9,414 bases of DNA, taken from positions 1 to 9,414 of the forward strand of contig JANXOQ010000410.1 of the NCBI GenBank assembly GCA_025357775.1, written 5' to 3'. The position numbers were made by a program, and so were the translations under genes. Shown here one piece after another: positions 1 through 6,647 of this stretch. The notes under the pieces are model-generated. The model ran no database searches. It was not told the origin of the DNA and was given only the letters and a program-made list of their open reading frames with translations. Source of the DNA: Ferruginibacter sp. GTDB lineage: Bacteria; Bacteroidota; Bacteroidia; Chitinophagales; Chitinophagaceae. Every line of letters starts with the position of its first letter. The first letter of the stretch is position 1.

Positions 1-167
1 AATAAATTTACAAATATATTCTAAGCGGGGGGTGCATTGTGGAGTATATATTAGGAGCATACAGATTAATACTTTAGTTATTTTTGTTTTATATACCTAA
101 CAGCTCATTAGTTTTAATATATTAATGCAACTTTTCTCTAAATACTAAAGCTTTTCTTTTTTAAAAT

Positions 168-1544
168 TTAATTTTTATGTTGCTCCTTCCACAATTCATT
201 AAAAGTTTTTTGACTAAATTTTAAATCTCCTCTATGCTTTGTCCAATCTGTAAAAATATTATTTACAAAAGTATTTTTTAGTGGGCCATTTCCCATGTTC
301 ATCATGTTTCTATGTAGGCTCGCAAATTTCCATAATTTCCAAGCAGCTTTTTCACCAAAACTAGCCATACCTTCTTCGGCTGCTTCCTTTCTATTTTCTA
401 ATAATAATTCGTGCAAGTTTATTTTTACAGCACATACTTCTGTACAATTTCCACAAAGTGATGATGCATGACTTAGGTGTTTAAAATCTTCCATACCCTG
501 TAAGTTGGGTGTAATAACACTTCCAATAGGGCCACTATACGTAGTGCCATAACTAAAGCCACCAATATTTTTATACACTGGGCAAGCATTTAAGCATGCG
601 CCACATCTTATGCAATACAAGCTTTCTCTTTGCTTAGGGTTTTGCAAAATATTAGTACGCCCATTATCTAACAATATTACATACATATCTTCAGGGCCAT
701 CTGTTTCGTTTGGTTGCTTTGGCCCAGCAATGATGCTATTGTATACAGTAATTTTTTGCCCAGTACCAAACGTACTTAGCAGTGGCCAAAACAATGCTAA
801 ATCTGTAATTGAAGGAATAACTTTTTCTATGCCCACAACAACTATATGTGTTTTTGGAAATGCACAACTCAACCTACCATTGCCTTCATTTTCTGTAACA
901 GCTATTGCACCAATATCGCATAAAATAAAATTTGCGCCCGTTACACCTACTTCCGCTTCTACATATTTTTCTCTTAATATTTCTCTTGCCTTTAAGGTAA
1001 GTTGCTCAGGTGTTAAATCTATTGAAGTGCCTAATTTTTCGTGAAATAATTTTGCCACATCTTCTTTGCTTTTGTGCATGGCAGGTGTTACAATATGGTA
1101 AGCCGTTTCTCCATCTAGTTGTTGTATGTATTCGCCAAGGTCAGTTTCTATGCTATCTATTCCGTTCTTTTCAAGGTTATCATTTAAGTGAATTTCCTCC
1201 GTTACCATGCTCTTACTCTTCACCAATGTTTTGCATTTTTTTGCTTCGCAAATTTTTAAAATTTCTGCCATAGCCTCATCAGCAGTTTCTGCCCAAATAA
1301 CCTTGCCACCTCTAGCTGTAAAATTTTTCTCAAAAGTTTCCAAGTTTTGATCTAAATTTTCTATAGCACGCCACTTAGTGTTTTTTGCACGCTCTCTGGC
1401 AAGGTGTTCATCTGCAAATTGTGTTTTACCCACAGGCACTACAGCATTGTATCTACCAATATTAAAATTTATTTTTTTTCTATGGTCAAGGTCGGGTGCT
1501 TTTAAGGCACTTTTTTGTAAAAATAAGTTTGAGTTTTCTGACAT
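168..1544 (-). CDS. lutB: LutB/LldF-type lactate utilization iron-sulfur protein
   Basis: Seen: 458 aa with a LUD-type domain at about residues 70-300. A ferredoxin-like segment follows, with Cys at 311, 314, 317 and 321 (CIRCGACLNACP), then a second cluster with Cys 364, 367 and 371 (LCGNCTEVC). The C-terminal tail from about 380 is helical and matches the LutB C-terminal region. Family knowledge: LutB works with LutA and LutC in cytoplasmic oxidation of L-lactate to pyruvate, passing electrons through two Fe-S clusters. Length is close to the usual 460-480 aa. The start at 1544 is the first ATG of the frame and gives a normal N-terminus. No lutA or lutC is in the window; they could lie beyond position 1 or elsewhere. 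Oddity: the residue after Cys371 is Ala, where the family usually has Pro (CPVK). The gene is divergent from mnmE. The family is certain; lactate as substrate is inferred from it. Confidence 0.93.
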   Translation of the reverse strand: MSENSNLFLQKSALKAPDLDHRKKINFNIGRYNAVVPVGKTQFADEHLARERAKNTKWRAIENLDQNLETFEKNFTARGGKVIWAETADEAMAEILKICEAKKCKTLVKSKSMVTEEIHLNDNLEKNGIDSIETDLGEYIQQLDGETAYHIVTPAMHKSKEDVAKLFHEKLGTSIDLTPEQLTLKAREILREKYVEAEVGVTGANFILCDIGAIAVTENEGNGRLSCAFPKTHIVVVGIEKVIPSITDLALFWPLLSTFGTGQKITVYNSIIAGPKQPNETDGPEDMYVILLDNGRTNILQNPKQRESLYCIRCGACLNACPVYKNIGGFSYGTTYSGPIGSVITPNLQGMEDFKHLSHASSLCGNCTEVCAVKINLHELLLENRKEAAEEGMASFGEKAAWKLWKFASLHRNMMNMGNGPLKNTFVNNIFTDWTKHRGDLKFSQKTFNELWKEQHKN

Positions 1545-1566
1545 TGTAGAATTTTTAAAAGAAATA

Positions 1567-1574
1567 CGAAGTTA
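1567..1574 (-). promoter_or_regulatory. Possible -7 element for lutB
   Basis: On the minus strand this reads TAACTTCG, one mismatch from the Bacteroidota -7 consensus TAnnTTTG, and lies 22 nt upstream of the lutB ATG. No clear -33 TTTG is seen at the expected spacing, so the call is weak. The 10-bp palindrome CTTTATAAAG lies just upstream at 1587-1596 and could be an operator, or chance in AT-rich DNA. Confidence 0.3.
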
Positions 1575-1651
1575 CTAAACTTAAATCTTTATAAAGTGTG
1601 AAAAATGTATAAACAAATGTCTTTATTTCTATCATAGTAGTGTTAATATTT

Positions 1652-1659
1652 TACCTTCG
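1652..1659 (+). promoter_or_regulatory. Possible -7 element for mnmE
   Basis: TACCTTCG differs by one base from the Bacteroidota -7 consensus TAnnTTTG and lies only 4 nt before the ATG at 1664. If used, transcription would begin at or just inside the start codon, giving a leaderless or nearly leaderless mRNA. It would also rule out the upstream GTG at 1640 as a start. No good -33 match is visible. Confidence 0.35.
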
Positions 1660-1663
1660 CTTA

Positions 1664-3037
1664 ATGTTAAATAAATTATCTGGTTGGGATGATACAATTG
1701 TAGCACTAGCTACAGCACCGGGCATGGGAGCTATTGCTGTTATTAGAATTTCTGGGAGCAAAGCTTTTTCTTTAATAGATTCATTATTCCCATCAAAAAA
1801 AATTGAGGAGCAAGCTACACATACGGCACTTGTAGGTATGCTAAAAGATGAAGATAGATTGATAGATGAAGTGGTACTTACTTTATTTAAAGGCCCCAAA
1901 AGTTTTACAGGAGAAGATACCATAGAAATAAGCTGCCACGGAAGTACATTTATACAACAACAAATTATAGAAGCATGTGTGAGCAAGGGTGCACGCCTAG
2001 CAAGAGCTGGAGAGTTTACACAACGAGCATTTTTAAATGGCAAAATAGACCTTACACAAGCCGAAGCCGTTGCTGATATTATTGCGTCCAACACTGCAGC
2101 TTCGCAAAAAGCGGCATTGCACAACATACGTGGTGGCTTTTCGCATGAGCTTGCAAACATGCGTGAGCAACTCATCAGTTTTTCAGCATTAATAGAATTA
2201 GAATTGGATTTTGCAACAGAAGATGTGGAGTTTGCAGATAGAACACAATTTAAAAATCTAATAGAAAAAATTAGCCAATCAACCAATCAACTAATCAACT
2301 CTTTTATACTAGGAAACGTAATAAAAAATGGTGTTAGTGTTGCCATTATCGGCAAACCAAATGCTGGCAAATCTACTTTGCTTAATATTTTGCTAAATGA
2401 AGACCGAGCCATAGTAAGCGATATTGCTGGCACTACAAGAGATACCATAGAAGAAATTATAAATATAGAAGGCATATTATTTAGGCTAATAGATACCGCT
2501 GGCATCAGGGAAAACTCAGGCGATATTATTGAAAACTTTGGTATAGAAAAAAGTCTAAATAAAATGCGCAGTGCAGATATTGTACTATATATTTTTGACG
2601 TAAATACTGAAAGCCAAATAGATTTACAAACACAAATAAATATTTTTGAAACAGAAAATATAAAATACCTGCTTGTAGGAAATAAGGCTGACATAGGTTT
2701 TGCAGAAAATAAATTTACCCAAAAGGATATTCAATTTATATCTGCAAAAAATAATAATGGTATTGATAAATTAAAAGAAACACTTTTTACAACTACCGTA
2801 CACTCAGCTACAAATGCTGAAAATAATATTGTAACAAATGCCCGCCATTTGGAATCGCTTAAAAATATTGCTGCCTCTTTACTAGAAATAAAAAATGGCT
2901 TAAATGCTAATATTTCTGGTGATTTATTATCATCCGACATACGTGCAGCGTTATATCATTTGGGAGAAATTACTGGCGAGGTTACAAATGAAGATAAATT
3001 AGATTTTATTTTTTCGAAGTTTTGTATTGGAAAGTAA
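1664..3037 (+). CDS. mnmE: tRNA uridine-5-carboxymethylaminomethyl(34) synthesis GTPase MnmE
   Basis: Family knowledge: MnmE (TrmE/ThdF) pairs with MnmG to install the cmnm5 group on wobble U34 of certain tRNAs in the cytoplasm, using GTP and a formyl-tetrahydrofolate-derived carbon. Seen (numbering from the ATG at 1664, 457 aa): N-terminal folate-binding domain starting DTIVALATAPG. The helical domain is interrupted by a complete G domain: P-loop GKPNAGKS at 230-237, DIAGTTRD at 253-260 (the K-loop/switch I signature), DTAG at 277-280, NKAD at 340-343 and SAK at 360-362. The protein ends in the invariant FCIGK with its catalytic Cys. The frame is open to a GTG at 1640, but those 8 extra residues (LIFYLRL) are not MnmE-like and overlap a promoter-like box, so 1664 is preferred. 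Full length and apparently intact. Confidence 0.97.
   Translation: MLNKLSGWDDTIVALATAPGMGAIAVIRISGSKAFSLIDSLFPSKKIEEQATHTALVGMLKDEDRLIDEVVLTLFKGPKSFTGEDTIEISCHGSTFIQQQIIEACVSKGARLARAGEFTQRAFLNGKIDLTQAEAVADIIASNTAASQKAALHNIRGGFSHELANMREQLISFSALIELELDFATEDVEFADRTQFKNLIEKISQSTNQLINSFILGNVIKNGVSVAIIGKPNAGKSTLLNILLNEDRAIVSDIAGTTRDTIEEIINIEGILFRLIDTAGIRENSGDIIENFGIEKSLNKMRSADIVLYIFDVNTESQIDLQTQINIFETENIKYLLVGNKADIGFAENKFTQKDIQFISAKNNNGIDKLKETLFTTTVHSATNAENNIVTNARHLESLKNIAASLLEIKNGLNANISGDLLSSDIRAALYHLGEITGEVTNEDKLDFIFSKFCIGK
3020..3037 (+). other. mnmE 3' end, SGI1-type attachment-site-like sequence
   Basis: The last six codons of mnmE read TTTTGTATTGGAAAGTAA. From memory, the attachment core used by the SGI1 integrase at the 3' end of trmE/mnmE is TTCTGTATTGGTAAGTAA, which matches at 16 of 18 positions. 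The match is partly forced, because every MnmE ends in FCIGK. No second copy was found by eye in the window and no integrase gene is present, so this is a candidate site only. It matters because the restriction operon begins just downstream. Confidence 0.3.
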
Positions 3038-3168
3038 TTTTATTTTTTTGCTTTATAAGCAATTATTGTTGTTAGCTTTTGGTATTATTTGAATCTTTTT
3101 TTGGAAAGGTATCTCAACATGTAGCTTTTCATTTTCCATAATTTACAACTAAAATAGAAAGTATTTTT

Positions 3169-3176
3169 TATATTTG
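3169..3176 (+). promoter_or_regulatory. Likely -7 promoter element of the restriction operon
   Basis: TATATTTG fits the Bacteroidota -7 consensus TAnnTTTG exactly and lies 26 nt before the regulator's ATG. A TTTAC about 22 nt upstream (3142-3146) is a weak candidate for the -33 element. The predicted transcription start, near 3182-3184, falls at the edge of the palindrome at 3183-3196, an arrangement expected for an autorepressed promoter. Confidence 0.45.
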
Positions 3177-3196
3177 ATAATATTTGACAAGTCAAA
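3171..3196 (+). promoter_or_regulatory. Candidate operator: tandem 10-mer and palindrome
   Basis: Two adjacent 10-mers, TATTTGATAA and TATTTGACAA, are identical at 9 of 10 positions. The second runs into a near-perfect palindrome, TTTGACAAGTCAAA (3183-3196; 6-bp arms, 2-nt centre). The cluster ends 6 nt before the regulator's ATG and covers the predicted transcription start. C proteins of restriction-modification systems commonly bind short paired palindromes in front of their own gene, so autoregulation by the downstream XRE protein is a reasonable inference. Chance similarity is possible in such AT-rich DNA. Confidence 0.45.
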
Positions 3197-3202
3197 AAAT
3201 GA

Positions 3203-3496
3203 ATGATGCAAAGTAAGTTTGGTACAAAAATTAGGGAGCTTAGAGAAACCCAAAAACTCTATTTAAGGCAAGTTGCCCCATTGCTTGAAATGGACACAGC
3301 CCAATTAAGCAAAATAGAAAAAGATACAAGACAACTAAAGCAAGAGCAATTAGAACCATTGGCTAAAATCTTACAAACCGAATTTGCAGAATTGCATACA
3401 CTTTGGCTTGCAGACCAAGTTTTGGATTTAGTGAAAGACCAACCTAATGCAAATGAAGCATTAAAATCAGTTTCTAAAACAATTAAGAAAAAGTAA
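3203..3496 (+). CDS. XRE-family (C-protein-like) transcriptional regulator
   Basis: Seen: 97 aa with a single Cro/CI-type helix-turn-helix at about residues 6-65 (KIRELRETQKLYLRQVAPLL, then the recognition-helix region DTAQLSKIEK). A short helical tail rich in Lys follows. There is no signal peptide or enzyme domain. It resembles the small HTH proteins that often precede N6-methylase genes in Bacteroidota. Family knowledge: controller (C) proteins delay nuclease expression until the host DNA is methylated. Here the gene stops 2 nt before the methylase-nuclease fusion and has a palindromic operator candidate at its own promoter, so control of the whole operon is the likely role. A second ATG at 3206 follows the first directly and either could be used. 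DNA binding is secure; the activator or repressor role is inferred. Confidence 0.85.
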   Translation: MMQSKFGTKIRELRETQKLYLRQVAPLLEMDTAQLSKIEKDTRQLKQEQLEPLAKILQTEFAELHTLWLADQVLDLVKDQPNANEALKSVSKTIKKK

Positions 3497-3498
3497 TT

Positions 3499-5793
3499 AT
3501 GGCACTTACAGTAGAAATAAAAGGCAATAAAATAAAGGCCCCATTAAAAGGCAAAGATATTTGGTTGGTGCTGAAACCAGAAGAAGAAGTACGCCAAAAA
3601 TATATATGCCGTTTGGTAAATAATTATGGCTTTAGTATAGAGCAAATGGAGCAAGAAGTATTAGTGAGCAATACTAAAAGAGGCACAGGTGGTGCAAGAG
3701 CAGATATAATTGTTTATAAAAATGAAGCCGATAAAAAGAAAAGAAAAAATGCAGTTATAGTAGTAGAATGTAAAGCAGATAATATCACAATCCAAAGTGA
3801 AGATTATTTTCAAGGAGCAAATTATGCAGCAATGTGTGATGCAGATTTTTTTGTAACAACTAACTTTAAGGAAACCAAAATATTTAAAGTTGTAAAAGGA
3901 GAAATTCCAAAGCAATTAGATGAAGTAGTAAATATACCAGATGCAAAAATTATCAATGACGAAAAGAAAATAAAGGAGTTACTAAACCAAACAAAAGCAT
4001 TTACAAGAGATGAATTTAGTAAGCTATTATTTAAGTGCCATAACATTATTCGCAATAACGATAAACTTAGTCCCGAAGCTGCTTTTGATGAAATAAGTAA
4101 AGTGTTATTTATTAAAATTCGTTACGAAAGAACAAACAGCGATAATCAAATTTTTAGTAAAGATGCCTTTAGAGAAGGTAAGGCAGTAGATGATAGATTT
4201 AGAACCGAAAGAGATTTGCCTTTTTATCAAAAGTTGTTTGAAAACACAAAAAGAGATTTTATAGACGATGATTTATTTGAACCATCAGAAATACTCCGTA
4301 TTAGAGAAAATAGTTTTGAAGCCATTGTAGGCGAATTAGAAATTTACAATTTATCCACTACTAGCGATGATGTAAAAGGAATTGCCTTTGAGCAGTTTTT
4401 AGGTAAAACATTTAGAGGAGAATTAGGACAGTTTTTTACACCAAGAACTGTGGTAGATTTTATTGTAGATGTACTTGACCCACAAGAAGGCGAAATTATT
4501 TGCGACCCTTGCTGTGGAAGTGGAGGCTTTTTGATAAAAGCATTTGAATATGTAAGAACCAAAATAGAAGATGAAATACACCACCAAAAGGAAAAAATAA
4601 AAAAAGAATTTTATACTGCCGATTTTGAAAAGCTAACCGAAAAAAAGCAAGAAACTATTAATGAAAAAGTAAATAATTTGTTTGCTACTTTAAATGCGGA
4701 GTTAGATATACTAAATCCAAAAAGCAGATTGAGAACACTAAGTTACGATTGCATTTTTGGTACAGATGCAAACCCTCGTATGAGCCGTACAGCCAAAATG
4801 AATATGATAATGCACGGTGATGGTCACGGAGGTGTACACCACAATGACGGCTTATTAAATGTAAATGGCATTTTTGAAAACAGATTTGATATAATACTTA
4901 CCAATCCCCCATTTGGCAGTAGAGTAGAAAAAAGTTTAAAAGTTACCGAAGCCGATAAATATACCAACCAAGAGAGAATTAATAGATATAAGGAAAGATA
5001 CGATACACCAGATAATCCTGCCTACACAAATGCACTTAAACAAGTAAATGACAATATTGATAAACCCATATTAGATTTATTTGACACAGGCACAATGAGT
5101 ACGCTTACCGAAGTATTATTTATAGAAAGATGCTTGAACCTATTAAAGCCAGGTGGCAGAATGGGTATAGTATTGCCCGAGGGTGTTTTAAACAATACCA
5201 ACCTACAAAAAATTAGAGACTATGTAGAAAGTAAAGCCAAAATATTACTAATAACCTCTATACCACAAGATGTATTTATTGCCAGTGGTGCTACCGTAAA
5301 ACCAAGCCTTTTATTTTTTAAAAAGTTTACCGAAGTAGAAACAAACGAGTATATAAGCATAGCCACAAAAGCCCAAATAGAAATTACAAAAAAGTTTGAA
5401 CCTCAAACAAAACCAATAAAAGATAAAATTGAATTACGAGGCAAAGAAGCCCCAAGCATACCAGAAAAGAAAATACTAAAAGCAGATTTAAAAAAGTTAG
5501 AAGATAAAATTGCAATAGAAGTAAAAGCACAAATTAAAAAAGAGTTTAATTACCAAATACCAATTGCCGAAGTAGAAAAAGCAGGTATAAGTACCACAGG
5601 TGCTCCAATAGAAAATGAGTTAGAACCTTTGGCAGACGAGTTTACCAAATACAGGATAGAAAATAAACTTTGGAAAACAAAATTTGCAAAAATACAATAT
5701 GTAATAATTGACGGTAATATATTTAGAGTACCAATTGCAGAAGACAGTAGTATGGTAAGCGAACCAGAAGTATTTTACGGCAAAAGCAAATAA
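3499..5793 (+). CDS. Fused HsdR-N-type nuclease and HsdM N6-adenine DNA methylase
   Basis: Seen: 764 aa. N-terminal domain (about 25-160) has PD-(D/E)XK features of the type I HsdR N-terminus: D69 in RADIIVY, E90-C-K92 in VVECKAD, and a Q105-x3-Y109 motif as in HsdR/RecB nucleases. A helical HsdM-like linker covers 170-290. The methylase domain has an FTPR segment (313-316), motif I DPCCGSGGF (336-344), KMNMIMHGDG (433-442) and catalytic NPPF (469-472). A charged helical insert lies at about 352-400, and a Lys-rich region follows from 610. Inferred role: S-subunit-directed adenine methylation combined with DNA cleavage. No helicase motifs are present, so it is not a full HsdR. The layout matches the A subunit of BcgI-like type IIB enzymes, which also use a separate S subunit. 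All key residues look intact. The nuclease domain could instead be regulatory or inactive. Confidence 0.9.
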   Translation: MALTVEIKGNKIKAPLKGKDIWLVLKPEEEVRQKYICRLVNNYGFSIEQMEQEVLVSNTKRGTGGARADIIVYKNEADKKKRKNAVIVVECKADNITIQSEDYFQGANYAAMCDADFFVTTNFKETKIFKVVKGEIPKQLDEVVNIPDAKIINDEKKIKELLNQTKAFTRDEFSKLLFKCHNIIRNNDKLSPEAAFDEISKVLFIKIRYERTNSDNQIFSKDAFREGKAVDDRFRTERDLPFYQKLFENTKRDFIDDDLFEPSEILRIRENSFEAIVGELEIYNLSTTSDDVKGIAFEQFLGKTFRGELGQFFTPRTVVDFIVDVLDPQEGEIICDPCCGSGGFLIKAFEYVRTKIEDEIHHQKEKIKKEFYTADFEKLTEKKQETINEKVNNLFATLNAELDILNPKSRLRTLSYDCIFGTDANPRMSRTAKMNMIMHGDGHGGVHHNDGLLNVNGIFENRFDIILTNPPFGSRVEKSLKVTEADKYTNQERINRYKERYDTPDNPAYTNALKQVNDNIDKPILDLFDTGTMSTLTEVLFIERCLNLLKPGGRMGIVLPEGVLNNTNLQKIRDYVESKAKILLITSIPQDVFIASGATVKPSLLFFKKFTEVETNEYISIATKAQIEITKKFEPQTKPIKDKIELRGKEAPSIPEKKILKADLKKLEDKIAIEVKAQIKKEFNYQIPIAEVEKAGISTTGAPIENELEPLADEFTKYRIENKLWKTKFAKIQYVIIDGNIFRVPIAEDSSMVSEPEVFYGKSK

Positions 5794-5804
5794 AATTTTA
5801 ATAA

Positions 5805-6647
5805 ATGGCAAAAGAAATAATACAAAAAGCACAAAGCTTATTTGAACAAATAAAACAAACCGATGAAAATGGCAACGAATTTTGGATGGCAAGGCAACTT
5901 GCCAAAGTATTAGATTATGCAGACTTTAGAAACTTTGCAAGTGTAATAAATAAAGCAATAGAAGCCTGTAAAAACAGTGGCTATGAAGTAACCAACCACC
6001 TCGTTGAAGTCAACGAGGTGGTTGGTGTAGGTTCGGGTGCATCACACACATACTCAAGTTACAAACTTAGCCGTTATGCTTGTTACTTAATAGTGCAAAA
6101 TGCCGACCCTACAAAAGAAGTAGTAGCCTTAGGGCAAACCTATTTTGCAGTACAAACAAGAATACAAGAAATACAGCAAATGGATGCTTACAACAAATTA
6201 AGCTCCGAAGAAGAAAAGCGTTTGTACTTGCGAAACGAAATGAGTAAGCACAATACTTACTTGGCAGCAGCAGCCAAAAATGCAGGTGTGCAAGATGGGC
6301 TTGATTATGCCACATTTCAAAACCACGGCTATGCAGGTTTGTATGGTGGGCTTGATGCTAAAGGCATACACAAAAATAAAAACCTAAAAAAGAGCCAACA
6401 TATTTTAGACCATATGGGCAGTACAGAGTTAGCAGCCAATTTATTTAGAGCCACACAAACCGAAGATAAGCTACGAAACGAAAATATAAAAGGAAAACAA
6501 AAGGCAAACCAAACACATTACGAAGTAGGTATAAAAGTACGACAAACTATTAAAGAAATTGGAGGTACAATGCCCGAAAACTTACCCATTGCGGATAGTA
6601 TAAAAACAGTGCAGAAAAAACTAACCAGTAAAAAGAAAAAAGATTAA
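5805..6647 (+). CDS. dinD: DinD-family (DNA damage-inducible protein D) homologue
   Basis: Seen: 280 aa, against about 274 for E. coli DinD, and alignable by eye along its length. It has a BRO-N-like N-terminal part (EFWMARQLAKVLDYADFRNF, 25-44), LSRYACYLIVQN (88-99), GQTYFAVQTR (110-119), FQNHGYAGLYGGLD (171-184), DHMGSTELAANLFRATQTE (202-220) and VRQTIKEIGGTMPENLP (245-261). Family knowledge: E. coli DinD is SOS-induced and has been reported to act against RecA filaments; its role beside restriction genes is not established. Context: it lies 11 nt after the methylase fusion and overlaps hsdS by 1 nt, a position where type I operons often carry an accessory gene. No LexA-like box was found before it, so it is probably driven by the operon promoter. 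Oddity: codons 63-74 form a perfect DNA palindrome in a variable part of the family. Confidence 0.9.
   Translation: MAKEIIQKAQSLFEQIKQTDENGNEFWMARQLAKVLDYADFRNFASVINKAIEACKNSGYEVTNHLVEVNEVVGVGSGASHTYSSYKLSRYACYLIVQNADPTKEVVALGQTYFAVQTRIQEIQQMDAYNKLSSEEEKRLYLRNEMSKHNTYLAAAAKNAGVQDGLDYATFQNHGYAGLYGGLDAKGIHKNKNLKKSQHILDHMGSTELAANLFRATQTEDKLRNENIKGKQKANQTHYEVGIKVRQTIKEIGGTMPENLPIADSIKTVQKKLTSKKKKD
5991..6026. repeat. Perfect 17-bp-arm palindrome inside dinD
   Basis: The left arm ACCAACCACCTCGTTGA (5991-6007) and its exact reverse complement (6010-6026) are separated by only AG. It ends sharply, because the next flanking bases do not pair. It is more GC-rich than its surroundings and occupies exactly codons 63-74 of dinD (THR63 to GLY74) without breaking the frame. 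Such a stem would be very stable in mRNA or in single-stranded DNA. Confidence 0.95.

Noticed and set aside
1..167. Search for a gene, RNA or terminator downstream of lutB
   Set aside because: No open frame of note, no strong hairpin with a T-run and no recognised RNA was found. The AAAGCTTT at 147-154 is a trivial 8-bp palindrome.
610..1273. Plus-strand open frames of 144 and 87 codons opposite lutB
   Set aside because: They lie entirely antisense to a clear, conserved LutB gene and have Cys/Leu/Phe-rich, unfamiliar protein sequence, typical of shadow frames.
1651..2694. Minus-strand open frames of 211 and 135 codons opposite mnmE
   Set aside because: The Ser-rich translation mirrors the conserved MnmE reading frame, and there is no independent start signal or recognisable domain.
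3048..3062. Small inverted repeat TTGCTT-TAT-AAGCAA just after mnmE, as a possible terminator
   Set aside because: The stem is only 6 bp and AT-rich, and no clear T-run follows on the plus strand, so it is too weak to call.
3199..3216. Five-codon ORF (MNDAK) overlapping the regulator's start
   Set aside because: It is very short and has no supporting signal; start-stop pairs like this are common by chance in AT-rich DNA.
3499..5793. Calling the 764-aa gene a plain hsdM or a complete hsdR
   Set aside because: It carries both an HsdR-N-type nuclease domain and a full methylase domain, and lacks any helicase motif, so neither single name fits.
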